From Ochotona curzoniae (taxonomy: Eukaryota > Chordata > Mammalia > Lagomorpha > Ochotonidae): a stretch of DNA of 64,000 bases. The notes under the pieces are model-generated. The model had not been told where the DNA came from and ran no database searches. It saw only the letters and a program-made list of their open reading frames with translations. The stretch's first letter is position 1, and each line of letters starts with the position of its first letter. This document shows, one piece after another, positions 24,301 to 35,440 of this stretch. The stretch lies in contig NW_024465369.1 in the NCBI RefSeq assembly GCF_017591425.1, positions 26,827,001 to 26,891,000 of the forward strand, given 5' to 3'. A program made the translations under genes and the position numbers.

Positions 24301-26305
24301 CAGTTTATTTTATTTCATTGGGCATTGAGTTATGTGGTTATCATAAATGTGTGTGTGTGTGTGTGTGCTCACACGCACCTGCGTGTATATGTGACAGAGT
24401 GAAATTTAAGATACATAATTACATACATCAAATTGCTCTAGGTATGTACTTGTTATTTTTGCTTGAGAATAAGGTCTTAAAATGCTCAGAGGAATTACAC
24501 AGATCCTTCCATAGTTCAAATGTACATTGATTACTTCTTGGTTTGAAATTGTTTCTGTTATTAATGCTGCTGCTGCTGCATTTAGAGTCCCAAGTTGCTG
24601 GAGACATTGTCCCTTGCAGTCTTGTTTCACTTGAGTATGTTCCTCTGGCAAAAAATTCACCATCCCCAATGTCCACCAGTCCTATCAACTTTTCCAAGTT
24701 GCTGTTCATTTCCCTCTCAACTATACTAAAAACATAGAGTTAAAAATGTTCCATCTGGAGAAATTGGTGAGTTTTTTTTTTTTTTTCAAGTGAAGATAGG
24801 CTATTAAAGCATCACATGACAAAAGTCTGTATTTTCTCAATACAAAATCACCTCACTCCATAACAATATATGTCTTTCTAAAAAAAAGTTCACAGCTTTA
24901 CTCTATGTATATTAAGCTTTAAATCACTCTTTTTATTGGTTTTCAGCTGTTAAAGAACAAATATTTGACTCGGTCTGATTTCATCAAGATTGCAGCTCTA
25001 CATTGTCTACCGACTTATACAAAGTGAAAATGATAATTGACATAATTTAGCTAACTCCACTATTTTCCCATTATTCCACTATTATTACTAATTATTCCAC
25101 TATTTTCTTGGGGGGAAATAGATCACTAAGGGAAGAATATAGCCTTCTTTTCTAATCATTGCCTCAAATATGTTAGCTGTACCACATAGATAAAAATAAT
25201 GCCAACTAGTAGTGTATCTTGCTGCATCCTTCATCTTCTTGCTACATCTGTGAGGTATACAAGAGAGTATCCACCTAGGTCAAACAGAGTAAGAATTGTC
25301 TACCAATTTGCAACATTCTTGTGCCAGTCATAGGCCTTACTTATAAAAGGCAAAGTTGTATAAGAGCTTACTATCTCCTCATAATACATTTTTGCTTTTT
25401 GGTTGTATGATATTCAAACTTTCCAAGAAAAATTATTATATTTCACAAATCACATAATAAATTTTATATCAGTAAGTTCAAATATAGTCTTATCATTGCA
25501 ATTTGCCACAAAAAGATTTAAAGTTCTTTGAAGTTTGTTTTCAGAATATAAGCCTTTCAGCATAATTTTTTTATATAAAAGTAATCAAGAACAAATATGT
25601 CAATGCAATGCCTATTATTCTTACAGGAAAATCGTGTTAGTAACAATAGCAATATTTGTTATGCTGCTTTATTTATATTTTACCAGTGATAGCTTTTACC
25701 TGCAAAAGGGCAAAGATGTTAAGTGAAAGTTCAAGTACAGAAAATTAATTAATGTTTAGCTAATTTAAATTTGGTTACTAGAAGGTATCATTAATGGCAA
25801 GGCCACAGGTAGCACCTTGTAGGTCTTAGACTGGTGTAGAAGGCAGTTAGATGTGCTGTCAATAGTCCTATGAGTCATATCATAAAATTGTCAAATCTAA
25901 TCTAGAACCAGTCTGCATGGGACATACATGACAGGATGAATCATGGGGAATCAAAACTGGCTTCCCAAAGCCAGGAGAGATTTCTCTCCATTTCTTGTGT
26001 TGCTTCTCATTCAATATTATTTTCTGTTACACAAAGTGATGATTAAAAGGATGGTACAATTGCTTGAGCCTGCTCAGTTGCTATTTTATGACAAGATAAG
26101 GAAGTGGCTTTTCTGTCTTTACTCAATTTTGTAAAATCCAAGTTACAACTGTCAGCACCCAAGGTTACGTGAGATGCTTGATTTCCAGACCAGTTACCTG
26201 GGTAGAGTAGGAAAGGGATGCTCCTTAAAAAACAGTGGTGTCTTGAACCACAGTGAACTTGAAGAAAATAGAAACCAGTTTAAGTAATTTGTTTTTAAAT
26301 CAATT
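21370..26305. other. Unique noncoding DNA, longest repeat-poor block
   Basis: Almost 5 kb in which I recognise no interspersed repeat and no exon. Simple sequence includes a T-run at about 23,756-23,770, a (GT)n tract at 24,346-24,366 and a T-run at about 24,772-24,786. Open frames up to 93 codons (24,406-24,737, both strands) overlap each other and have no recognisable domain. Confidence 0.45.
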
Positions 26306-26308
26306 TAC

Positions 26309-26620
26309 AAGGGGCCAGCGCACTGACTCAAAACGCTAATATAATCCTCTGCCTGCTAGTGCCATCATCCCATTTGGGCACCTGTTCTTGTCCTGGCTGC
26401 TCCACTCTGAATTCCTTCTTATTTTCTGGGAACACAGTGGAGGATGGCTCAAGTTCTTGGACTCCTGCATCTGTATGAAGACGCGGAAAAAGCCCCTGGC
26501 TCTTGGCTTTGGACTAGCTGTTGTCATTGCAGCTTTTGGGAAGAGAATGAGTAAATGGAAGATCTCTATTGCTTTTTCCCTCTGTAAATCTAACTTTCCA
26601 GTTAAACTAAATGAAACAAA
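26309..26620 (+). mobile_element. C-SINE, diverged
   Basis: Head 'ggggccagcgcactgactca', then 'catcatcccatttgggcacc', 'gttcttgtcctggctgctcc' (the B-box region), 'tggctcttggctttggacta' and a tail with 'ctgtaaatctaactttccag'. The head is closer to the general lagomorph type than to the youngest pika-like copies. Confidence 0.85.
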
Positions 26621-26691
26621 AGAAATTTTCAAGTTGTTTTTGAGAACAGGAATCTTATAAGTTTACATTATTTTGCACCACCTATTTTGGC

Positions 26692-26975
26692 AAGATTATT
26701 TATGTATTTATTTATTTGTTTGTTTACAGAGCAGAGTTACAGAAAAAGAGAGAATGAGAGAGAGAGGTCTTCAATCCTGCTGTTTCACTCCCCAGATGAT
26801 CAGGACAGGCTTAAATCAGGAGCATAGAAACTACATTCAAGTCTCCTACATGAGTGGCAGGGGCCCAAGCATTTGGGCCACCTTTCACTATCTTTCTAGG
26901 CATGTTAGCAAGGAATTGGATATGAAGCAGAGAAGCCAGGAATATAATCAGTGTCCATAGGGATGCCAGCCCCAT
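26692..26975 (-). mobile_element. C-SINE, diverged
   Basis: Plus-strand landmarks: 'tttatttatttgtttgttta', GA-rich tail, 'ctgctgtttcactccccaga', 'gtgtccatagggatgccagc'. It lies about 70 bp from the preceding SINE in opposite orientation. Confidence 0.8.
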
Positions 26976-27164
26976 AGATAGCAGCTCAAACTGTGATTGC
27001 ACAGTACCAGTTTCCAGATAGAGTAATTTAAAGTGTTCATGGGAAAAAGAACATAAAATGCTCAGAGTATGATACTAAAGAAGAAGGACACAAGGAAAAT
27101 AACATTATTGGTGAAATTTGGGAGGCTGATTCTGGAGAATTCTGAGTGCATTTTTTTTTGTACT

Positions 27165-27540
27165 ATGATGTAATATCCAAAGCAGGTTAACTTCACAAAG
27201 AAAAGAGATTCATTTAGCTTGCAGTGCTGGAGATTCAAGGGAATGGTACAAGTGTTGTCTTGTCTGTGGTCAGTTTCTCATAGCTGAATGCACCATAGTA
27301 ATGAGAGCGTATGTGAAAGAAAGAGATCACATGTCAAAACAGTAAAACTGCGTGTGAAAACAGGGTCCCCTGATCCCTCCTGAGAGCACAGTGCTAAGCA
27401 ATGGAAGACACTTCTTCCAGGCCCCCTCTGTTAGCATCCACACCACATGCACTGTCTCTACTCTGGAGAACAAGGCTGTAAAACATGAACTCTTGGAAAA
27501 CAGACCACTTGAAAACTATGATGCTGAGTATTATAGAGTG
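27165..27540 (-). mobile_element. MaLR-type LTR relic, antisense (tentative)
   Basis: The succession 'aagaaaagagattcatttag', 'cttgcagtgctggagattca', a block like 'agagatcacatgtcaaaaca', then 'ggccccctctgttagcatcc' resembles a reversed MST/MLT1 LTR (ERVL-MaLR). These are ancient non-coding LTRs. Identity is low and boundaries are uncertain. Confidence 0.4.
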
Positions 27541-29080
27541 TATTTTTCTACAGACCAATGGGAAATACAAAATGTTTAAACAAAACGTGATTAGGTTGGC
27601 CACAGACTATAGATTTGAGGGATTTCATGGAATGGAGGAAAATACAAAGTTATCATGGAGAACAAAAGAGTAGAATCAAGAAAAGGAGGTTATATCTGAC
27701 CTGCCATCATCTATCTGGCTTTCAGTGCAACCATCTTCACAAAAATGAAAATCAGAATATATTTTTCCTCTATCCTCTGAAATCACTGTGATTCAATCAA
27801 GATAAATATGGTTACTAGATACATTTGCTGTTATTTCTTGTAATAGTGCTATTTTTCAAAACCCCATTGAATACGACAAAGTTCTAAATCTCCCATCATG
27901 GCTAATCATTAATTTTGTCTTAATTGCACACTTACTTAGGCTATATGTAACATGGAAGAAAACAAGCAATGCTTAATTATATATTAACAGGAAAAAATTG
28001 GATAATTTTTTTTACAAAGAAAAAAGACTTTATTAGAATGTTTGCATTGACTTAAGTTTCACTTAAGGATTTGGAAAATTCTTTTTTCAAATCTTCGAAG
28101 AATTGAGATTCCCTCTATATACAGCTTGTTCTTTGTTTAGACCATAATTTTTTATGTCAGCATATTATTATCATTCCTTAAGAATAAACGAGAGTAAACA
28201 CCTATGTGGTGGAATGGAAGGGTCTTCAGTTTTAGTAACACAATTGCATGGTATTTTTTACCTACCCAACATTAGTTGTATTTCGCTGAAATGTAGCTTA
28301 ACCTACTTAAGCCACAAACAAACGAAAAATTAATTTATGTCCTTGTGTTGTCACCTAAACTTTGTGAGCCCCATCTATAAAATAGCAAATTCTTGTAATA
28401 ATTAGAAATAACAAAATGCCCTGAAAAACTACTTCTCATTCAATTGATGTTAGTAACTTTATACTTGGTTAATCATGTTGATAGCAACTTGCTTATTGTA
28501 GTTTGCCACCACAGATACTAGCTAACTATGGTAAATAAAACCTGCTTTATACATAAAAGCCCACTGTCCATCACACTGAGAATTCTCCAACAATCTCTTC
28601 ACACCAGTTGTATGAAAAAAATATTCCTATGCGTTAGCTATATGAAAACCAGTGGTCTGTTGATTTGGATATTCAGTAGGATTCAGAATATCATTTCATA
28701 TTCAGAAATGATACTTTTAAATTGTAATATTTTCCCCTGCATAGGGCATTCTGAAATGCTTGTATAGGTAATGTTTATTCCCAATTTTGCTGAACTTTTG
28801 AACTGTTTCAGCTGTCCTATCAAAGTTTGCCAATATTATAGTCTCTGCTTTTAAAAATAGCTTCATAATCTTAGCTGTACTGTGCTAGTTTAAAGACATT
28901 GAATTCTGGATGATAAAATGTTTGACATCCTATCCTTTTTATAAAGCATGTGAGTGTGGTTTTTGTGTGTCCATCTTTAATACAATTGGAATAGCAATTT
29001 TGCCTTTTTGATATACCAGACAACACAAATGTTTTATAATCTGTGATGCAGCTATTTCTTTTATAAAAGTTATAAATGTA
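27541..29080. other. Unique A+T-rich noncoding DNA
   Basis: No repeat, RNA gene or exon recognised. Confidence 0.5.
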
Positions 29081-29084
29081 TTAT

Positions 29085-29420
29085 TAAACATACCTAACAT
29101 TTTACTTAAGAATTATTGTACATATTATACAACATAGTGTGACATCTGTGTATATATATATATATATATGTGTATATAATATAGTATACTGGTCAAGTCT
29201 AAATGGTGTTTCCTCTTTACATCATTTGTAACTGGAGCTTTGGAGCTCCTCTCTTCTATTTGCTCAGGAAATATGTAATTGGTTAATATGAGCTATAGTC
29301 AACCGACTATACTGTACAACACTTGGAGATTATTTCTTCTAAATGTGCTTGATTTCCATGATCTAGACTCCTTGGGTTTTCCTACTCCCCCCTAGTTAAA
29401 TCCATCTATCATATATAAAT
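29085..29420 (-). mobile_element. Ancient L1 (L1M-type) 3' UTR, antisense
   Basis: 'attgtacatattatacaaca' and 'tagtgtgacatctgtgtata', then 'gagctatagtcaaccgacta', mirror the 3' UTR of mammalian-wide L1M elements. A (TA)n run at 29,149-29,170 lies inside. Confidence 0.5.
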
Positions 29421-31189
29421 ACATGAGTTTCTTTGTCATATTTAGAAACAGTTACATTTTTCTATGCCAGACATTAGATATGGGTATATACTCTTTTGCA
29501 TACAAGCACATGCAACAATTTCAGACTTTCATTCTCAGAAAATTGGCAACAATTTTTTTTTTTGCTTTATTTTACAGCATTTTATCTAGTCACAGACTCT
29601 ATACAGGATTGGACAAGCATTTTGTTTTCCATCTTCAACTCAATGTCTTTTAATGTATCAATTGCCATTACAATAAGAGAACATCAATTACAAAGAGGAT
29701 TCATGTGGGATTGCCTATTATAGCCACCTTGATGCCAAAAACATTCAAAGTGATGAATATTCTACAGTGAATACCAAATGCACTGATAATTATTTTGTCA
29801 TTTATTAAGAATGTTGCCAGTGTACCTTTGATTTTAAAGAAACTGCACATCTTTATTCTCTTGAAAATAATATCTTGTGTTCATGAGATCTACACAAAGA
29901 CCCTTTTATGTGGGTCAAAAGGATGCCTCCTCCATGCCCATTTAATATGTTTTCTCTGAAGTTCTCTATGCAGCCCTTAGGGCCATTCACATCCTGGTGA
30001 TAAGCATGCAAGTTGCATAGCAAACTTCCCCTCCCAACCTCATATCACAATATTCAGAGTCCTGTATGTCCCGTAGAGAAATGCTACATTTTTGTATGCT
30101 CTACATATATTGCTAAGGTATTGCTTTGTGAATAGAGCCCTACAATATAGACACAGTTTACCGGGAACTTAGCATTTAAACGACTTTCATCTTGACAATG
30201 ACTGACATGTCTCGCTGAGAATATTATATATTTAGGAGTTTTTTTTGAAGGTTTTGTACTTAAGAATCACATCTCATCATATTTGGTGAACTTCTGAACT
30301 AACTCTTAAATGTTTAAAGAAGGGTCATGAAGCCACACAGCTACAAAAGTTTGCAACTCACACCCAACTCATATCACAAAGAAAATTCAGGCACAGAATA
30401 ATTTTTCCTAAGTTTTCTTTCCATTAAAAAACACTTTCTATTTCTAGCTTTGAATATTTATCACAGAGAGGAGAACTTGTGCTAGAATCAAAGTAGAAGA
30501 CAAACTCTAGGGAGAGAAAGTACATCACATTCTTCATAAACTTTGTAAGAATTTCTTCAACACATGCTTCTCCATTTATACAAGAGATCAAGGAAGGCTA
30601 GAATCCAATTTCAAATCAAATAACCCCATATCGATGTGCAGGATAGTTGACAGTGCACTCTCATCAACTCTGTGCTTTGTGCTGGGTAATGTGCACAGTG
30701 TAGCTTAGCATTTGGCAGAAAACCACTCTAGTCAAATTGAAATAGCCTTTCGAGCCTTGGTTAGAATGGAGACCCATAATGTATGCTTCTCATTTGATGA
30801 AAAATAGTGTGTTTAAATTAAGGGGCAAAAAATCCTGTCATCCAGATCTGAGCCTACACAATGACACAGGTGTCAAGATCTTATTTAAAAGTGTTAAGGT
30901 ACAGTGTGGCTCAGCAGCACAATTTGTAAGAAAACAAAGGATCATGTGTTAGGCCCGAAGATTTGCTGCCTGATACCAGCCATGGGTACTACTAAAATAT
31001 GTTTCTTCCAGATAACTACTTGCTGCTCAAGGAAAGTCACATTTCTAAATTGATATTTCAATGCAAAATAAACAGATTATGAAACCCAAGTATAGGGCGG
31101 CTAGTTTTTTGTTCATAAAATTGAACTTGGAGTCATTCAATATCATCTTGCTTTATGCTTACAAAGCAATATAACTTGTTCAGTTAAGA
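29421..31189. other. Unique noncoding DNA
   Basis: No confident repeat. The stretch 30,890-31,070 vaguely resembles an old C-SINE but fails at the B-box region. Two overlapping open frames at 29,423-29,723 have no recognisable domain. Confidence 0.45.
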
Positions 31190-31198
31190 AAATAGCCA

Positions 31199-31529
31199 TA
31201 AGGGCCTACTGCAGTAGACTAATGATGAAAGTCCTTGCCTTGCATGCCTGAAATCCGATATGGGTGTCGGTTCATGTCCTGGCTGCTCTGCTTCCCTTCC
31301 AGCTCCCTGTTTGTGGCCTGGGAAAGTAATAGAGAAACGCCCAAAGCCTTGGGACCCTGCACCCACATGGGAGACTGAGAAGAGGCTCCTGATGCTTGGC
31401 TTCATATTGGCTCAACTCTGGTCATTGCAGCCACTTGGGGAGCGAACCAGCAGATGGAAATCTTTCTCTCTCTGTCTTACCCTCTGTGCATCTTAATTTT
31501 CAATAATGAATAAATAAATTTTAAAAAGC
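31199..31529 (+). mobile_element. C-SINE, young copy with target duplication
   Basis: Landmarks: 'aaagtccttgccttgcatgc', 'atatgggtgtcggttcatgt', 'gctccctgtttgtggcctgg', 'ccttgggaccctgcacccac', 'gaaccagcagatggaaatct' and an A-rich tail. It is flanked by exact 'aaatagcca' direct repeats at 31,190-31,198 and 31,530-31,538. The 'ccttgccttgcatgc' head is typical of the lineage that I associate with pika. Confidence 0.95.
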
Positions 31530-31867
31530 AAATAGCCACTAATGTGCAAATAGTGAAATATATATACTGCAGATTACCAAAGAAAATGACTTTTTCTTTT
31601 CCTCCCCCCCCCTTTTTTTAAACGGTTTTAATAGTTATAGGAATCCTCATGTTAGATAAGGATCTACATACTTCTAGAAAATGAAAGAATGATACTCTGT
31701 TAATTGTAGTACTGAATTATTTACCTTCTTTTCATTTAATTTTGTTAAATAATTTGTAATTTTTTTTTAGTTTTTAAACACACTTGAAGTTGTTATGCAC
31801 ACGTAATTCTGCATCCAAGTCCTCTTTTTCACAACTAGTTTACTTTAATCCAAAATACCAGATGCAA
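31530..31867. other. Unique DNA with C-run and A+T-rich sequence
   Basis: Contains a C-run at about 31,602-31,612 next to a T-run. No gene or repeat family seen. Confidence 0.5.
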
Positions 31868-31885
31868 TGAGGTGTTCCGAGGTCC

Positions 31886-31891
31886 TTTATT
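31886..31891 (-). terminator. Poly(A) signal of the solo LTR
   Basis: AATAAA on the minus strand, 19-24 bp from the LTR's 3' terminus, so U5 would be very short. Confidence 0.6.
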
Positions 31892-32060
31892 CCAGCAGGG
31901 TAGGGACAGGAGTGCGGATGGAGAGCAGAAAACAGGAAGAGAAACCTTTCCTGTCATGGTTGCAGCATAGGGGGCTGCAAGGGCAGGGAGAAGGGAACAA
32001 GATGGAGAAAAACAGGAGAGAACCAAGAAATAGGGGAGGAGGGCACATGTGGAGGCTCAC

Positions 32061-32066
32061 TTTATA
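32061..32066 (-). promoter_or_regulatory. TATA box of the solo LTR
   Basis: TATAAA on the minus strand, about 175 bp upstream of the AATAAA signal in LTR sense. The spacing is reasonable for a U3 promoter and R region. Confidence 0.55.
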
Positions 32067-32357
32067 CTACCAGGTGGGCCTGAAAGGTGTGGAAGCATGC
32101 AGAATTGATTGGGAAGAGCTGCAGGTGGGCTCCGGGGACTGGTGACTGAGATGATCACAAGTGATTGGTAGGTTGGTGAGGATTAGAAGGAAGAACCATG
32201 AGAGAACGATGGGTGAGGTTCTCAGGTAAGACACCATGAGGTTACATTTCATTGGTGGATAACCAGAAAGGTACAAATTTTGCAAGCAATGAGAAGGTAA
32301 AAGAGGAAGTGGCGCTGGGTCCAAAATGGGATGTTCAAATTTGAATCACTCCTCACA

Positions 32358-32465
32358 ATATTCTTACTTCAAATGAGGATATAACAAAGGCATATGAGAT
32401 TAAGTGATCTAAGGTCCCATACTGATGTATTCTTAGAATTAATTCCAAATTCACATAATTTAACT
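32358..32465 (-). mobile_element. MIR relic, antisense
   Basis: 'cttcaaatgaggatataaca', 'gattaagtgatctaaggtcc' and 'catactgatg' follow the reversed MIR core. It directly abuts the solo LTR, which may have inserted into it. Confidence 0.55.
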
Positions 32466-32756
32466 TGCAAGCATGATATATAATATTACACTGTGCAAAC
32501 ATACATAATTAGAAGTATTAATAAATGTGTTATAATTTTATCTATGATGTAAGCAAAATTCTATATGCTGAAATTCTAGAAAACATAGCCATTTTTCTAC
32601 TCTTAGCACCTTTGAAAAAATGGTGAAGGACTCAGACTATGTTCCTCAGACTAGTGACTGAGATGATATCATTTTTTGTGACCTGTGCTGTTGATATTGG
32701 ACCTACATATTTTATTCTACTACTGAAGTTTTAGGTTCTTTATTAAAACAAAACAA

Positions 32757-32785
32757 AGCAAACATCAACAACAACAACAACAAAA
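32757..32785. repeat. (CAA)n short tandem repeat
   Basis: About six CAA units within A-rich sequence. Confidence 0.85.
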
Positions 32786-33032
32786 ACGCAGTTTCTCATA
32801 GACCTGAAACTCAAGACTGTATTATCAAGTAAAATTTTGTCATGTTACACATCTCATATACTATAAGTAAAACACAAGCATTTCCATGACTGCAGACTCT
32901 CCCTGTTTGGGACATAAACTAGTGCTCTTATGGGACGAGAGCAGGACTAGGACTGCAGGTTATATATTCATGTGCTTGGGATTCCCAAAAGCAGCAAAAG
33001 GGGATATTTCCCAATGCCACAATCCCTTTTAA

Positions 33033-33043
33033 ATTCTAGGCTG
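33033..33043 (+). repeat. Left target-site duplication of the L1
   Basis: 'attctaggctg', preceded by 'ccctttta'; the setting resembles an L1 endonuclease site (TTTT/A type). An identical copy is at 36,101-36,111. Confidence 0.9.
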
Positions 33044-33467
33044 GGAGAATCAAGATGGCAGAATAGGGTAAGGACTGATTTAAATGGACAGAGAAACATT
33101 AAATCAGGATGAAGCAGAGAAGACACATTCCAGGAAATAGGAGAGGATAGGACAACAGCAGAGGGGTACTGGAGACTGACAGACACAGGAAAGCAGCAGG
33201 CACAGTGGTGTGGTGTTGCAGTGACTGATATTTCAGTGGCATTCAGCTAATGGTGACCTAAACCCCACCAGCAGCCAGAACTCCACCAGCAGCCAGGTGG
33301 GAAGGGACTTTCATTGGGAGCTTGGGAGGTGAACCCAGACAAAGAACTGTACATGCTGCTAGTCCGTTTGATTTGACCAGGAGCAGAGACAGAGCAGCAG
33401 ATCCCAGATGGTCAGTGCAAGAACAGCGTGTATTTCACAGCCTAGTCAGCCCCCTAGAGCCAAATTG

Positions 33468-33850
33468 GGTGCCATTTTGTTAACGAGGCAAAGGCAAGTT
33501 TACCTTACCATATGCTGAGCTAGGAGTGAACTCATTTCTGACTCGGTGAACTGCATTAACTTGGCATTCTATAGGTTCCACCCAAGACAGGTCTGGGTAG
33601 CCCTCAAACCTGATGGTCAGCAGATCAAGAACTTAGTAATGGTACATCTGGTGCCATTTTGTACACTGTGGCAAAGGCTTTAGGACTGTAGGGGACAACA
33701 GTGAACTGCGTATGTGCTGAGCTCACAAGAACTCACTGAATTCCGTGAACTGCACTGGTCCCAAAGGAAAATAATACCGACTGTGGCATTGTACCAGTCA
33801 AAATAGGTCTGTGTGGCACCCAGACCTAACGTCCAATAGGTTCCAGCAAG
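33468..33850 (+). repeat. Two related tandem blocks in the L1 5' UTR
   Basis: 'ggtgccattttgt' starts at 33,468 and recurs (as 'ggtgccattttgt') at 33,650. In both it is followed by a 'ggcaaaggc' motif, 'ctgagct', 'gtgaactgca' (33,546 and 33,745) and a 'ggtctg' block. The offset grows from 182 to about 199 bp through indels. These are diverged monomer-like units. Confidence 0.65.
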
Positions 33851-34092
33851 ATCAGCACCACTAACAACCTAGCTAAATAGGATACCTGGTGTCTCCCTAA
33901 TCTTAGGACCTGCTCCAACTGTAAGTGGGAGAAAGGTTGTACAGACAACAGTACAGCCTCAGCATGGTATCCCAGGAGTTGGAGACTGGAGAGCTAGGAG
34001 TTGGGGCTATGGAGTTCTTTGTAGAAATCGAACATAAGAACTCAAAATTGAACTTGCTGGAGGGAGTGGCACAAGTGACTGCAAACAAAGAG

Positions 34093-34173
34093 TCATGTAA
34101 CAACTGCAATAAATAAAATCAAACTGTAGACCTGTCATGTAACAACTGCAATAAATAAAATCAAACTGTAGAC
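34093..34173 (+). repeat. 39-bp exact direct repeat, 42-bp period
   Basis: Positions 34,093-34,131 and 34,135-34,173 are identical over 39 bp ('tcatgtaacaactgcaataa', then the rest through 'gtagac'). It lies just upstream of the ORF1 start codon. The identity points to a recent tandem duplication in this copy or its source. Confidence 0.95.
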
Positions 34174-34255
34174 AGAGCTTAGAAATCTACCCCAAGGACA
34201 AGACTCTGTTAACCAAAAGCACAATAACCAAGAGCAAAAGAGAGACAAAGGCACA

Positions 34256-35197
34256 ATGAATATTACTGAAAACTTCCCTGCAAAGGAGCAAAACCCTTTG
34301 CCAACCTCAGAGTTAACTGGAGACATTGAGAAAATGGAGGACACAGAATTCAGAAAACTCATTTTAAAGCTTCTGATCAACAATAAGAAGCACATACAAG
34401 TGTTCAAAGAATTTAAAGAATACTTTACACAAGCAGTAGCAGCAATAAAATAAATCAAAGCTGATATATCAGAAATTAAGAACACAGGAGAACAAATTAA
34501 AAATACAGTGGAGAGTCTCCAAAATAGAATGAAGCAAGCAGAAGAAAGAATCTCAAAATTGGAAGGTATTTCCTGTCGTCAGGGGGAAGCAAACACAAAG
34601 CTGGAAGCAGAGCTGGATCAGGCCAAAAAATGTATTCAAGAATTGAAAGACACTATTAAGAGGCCTAACATAAGAGTTATGGGAGTCCTGGAAGGTGCAG
34701 AAACAGAAACTGGTTTTACAAATATACTTAATGAAATAATACAGGAAGATTTCCCTAATCTGGAGAAAGAATTAGGAAACAAGATCCAGGAGGGGCACAG
34801 AACTCCCAACAGGGATGACCAAAAGCAATCTTCACCAAGACACATGATCATCAGGCTCTTTTCGGTTGAACATAAGGAAAAGATCCTTAAATGTACACGT
34901 GAAAAAAATCAATTGACACATAAAGGAATGCCAATTAAACTCACAGGAGAACTCTCACAGGAAACTCTACAGGCAAGAAAAGAATGAAGTAACATATTCC
35001 AGATTCTAAAAGAAAAAAATAATTGTCGGCCTAGGATAACATAACCAGCAAAGCTTTCTTTTGTCTTTGAAAATGAAATACAATTCTTCCAGAGTAAAGA
35101 AAAGTTCAAAGAATTTGCCTCTTCCAAACCTGCCCTACAAATAATACTTCAAGATGTTCTCTTGACAGAGAAGAGGCATAGCAGCAAACAAAACTAA
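34256..35197 (+). pseudogene. L1 ORF1 (RNA-binding chaperone), three nonsense codons
   Basis: From the ATG at 34,256 one frame runs 942 bp to TAA at 35,195-35,197 and is broken only by in-frame stops at 34,451, 34,985 and 35,042; there is no frameshift. That is 313 codons, near the usual ORF1 size (about 340 in human). The first third is rich in K/E/Q with a heptad-like coiled coil, including 'MESLQNRMKQAEERISKLEG' (from 34,508). Then comes the RRM-like domain ('TIKRPNIRVMGVLEG'), then the C-terminal domain with 'LSQETLQARKE' before the second stop and 'PAKLSFVFENEI' and 'SSKPALQIIL' after the third. ORF1p normally forms trimers that coat L1 RNA. The second stop sits where other L1s have Trp, consistent with TGG to TGA. 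The copy is inactive. Confidence 0.9.
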
Positions 35198-35267
35198 AGG
35201 CAAATGTGAAGAGCATCTCAATAAAATGACAACAGAAGACTAAGCTAATGAACAACTCATTCCTACA

Positions 35268-35440
35268 ATGACAGAACCCAAGAACTACCCATAGATATTA
35301 CACTCTGAATATAAATGGCTTAAGCTCAATCAAACATCATAGATTAGTAGACTGGATTAAAAAACAAAACCCATCTATTTGTTGTCTAGAAGAGATTCAT
35401 TTCACCAACAAAAATCAGTGGAAACTCTATAGTATGGGTT
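35268..35440 (+). pseudogene. L1 ORF2 start (endonuclease N-terminus), truncated
   Basis: ATG at 35,268, 70 bp after the ORF1 stop. An early frame change or in-frame stop near codon 9 precedes a clear match to the ORF2 endonuclease start: the 'LNINGL' motif that carries the conserved Asn, then 'RLVDWIKKQNPSICCLEEIH', in which the Glu equivalent to the catalytic E43 is retained. The match ends near 35,440, where the sequence jumps directly to the 3' UTR. An intact ORF2 is about 3.8 kb; here only about 57 codons remain. Confidence 0.85.

Larger units (their letters stand above)
31868..32355 (-). mobile_element. Solo LTR of an endogenous retrovirus
   Basis: A 488-bp unit with 8-bp terminal inverted repeats of the TG...CA type ('tgaggtgt' on the left, 'actcctca' on the right, one mismatch). 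Read on the minus strand it has LTR order: U3, a TATA box (complement of 'tttata' at 32,061-32,066), a pyrimidine-rich stretch, and an AATAAA signal (complement at 31,886-31,891) close to the 3' end. No gag, pol or env sequence lies on either side, so it is probably the product of LTR-LTR recombination. A target duplication is not clear. The class (ERV1 or ERV2) cannot be told from this. Confidence 0.75.
33044..34255 (+). promoter_or_regulatory. L1 5' UTR / internal promoter region
   Basis: Begins with the YY1-site-like CAAGATGG used in other mammalian L1s to position transcription initiation. About 1.2 kb to the ORF1 start codon. It contains two related blocks near 33,468 and 33,650 and a 39-bp exact direct repeat near its end. 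The relative C+G richness fits an L1 5' UTR. Confidence 0.75.

Noticed and set aside
30890..31075. Old C-SINE on the plus strand
   Set aside because: Only the first ~25 bp resemble the head; the B-box region and tail cannot be followed.
32640..32670. A second LTR copy, because 'agtgactgagatgat' recurs from the solo LTR (near 32,140)
   Set aside because: The similarity covers about 20 bp only and stops on both sides; probably chance.
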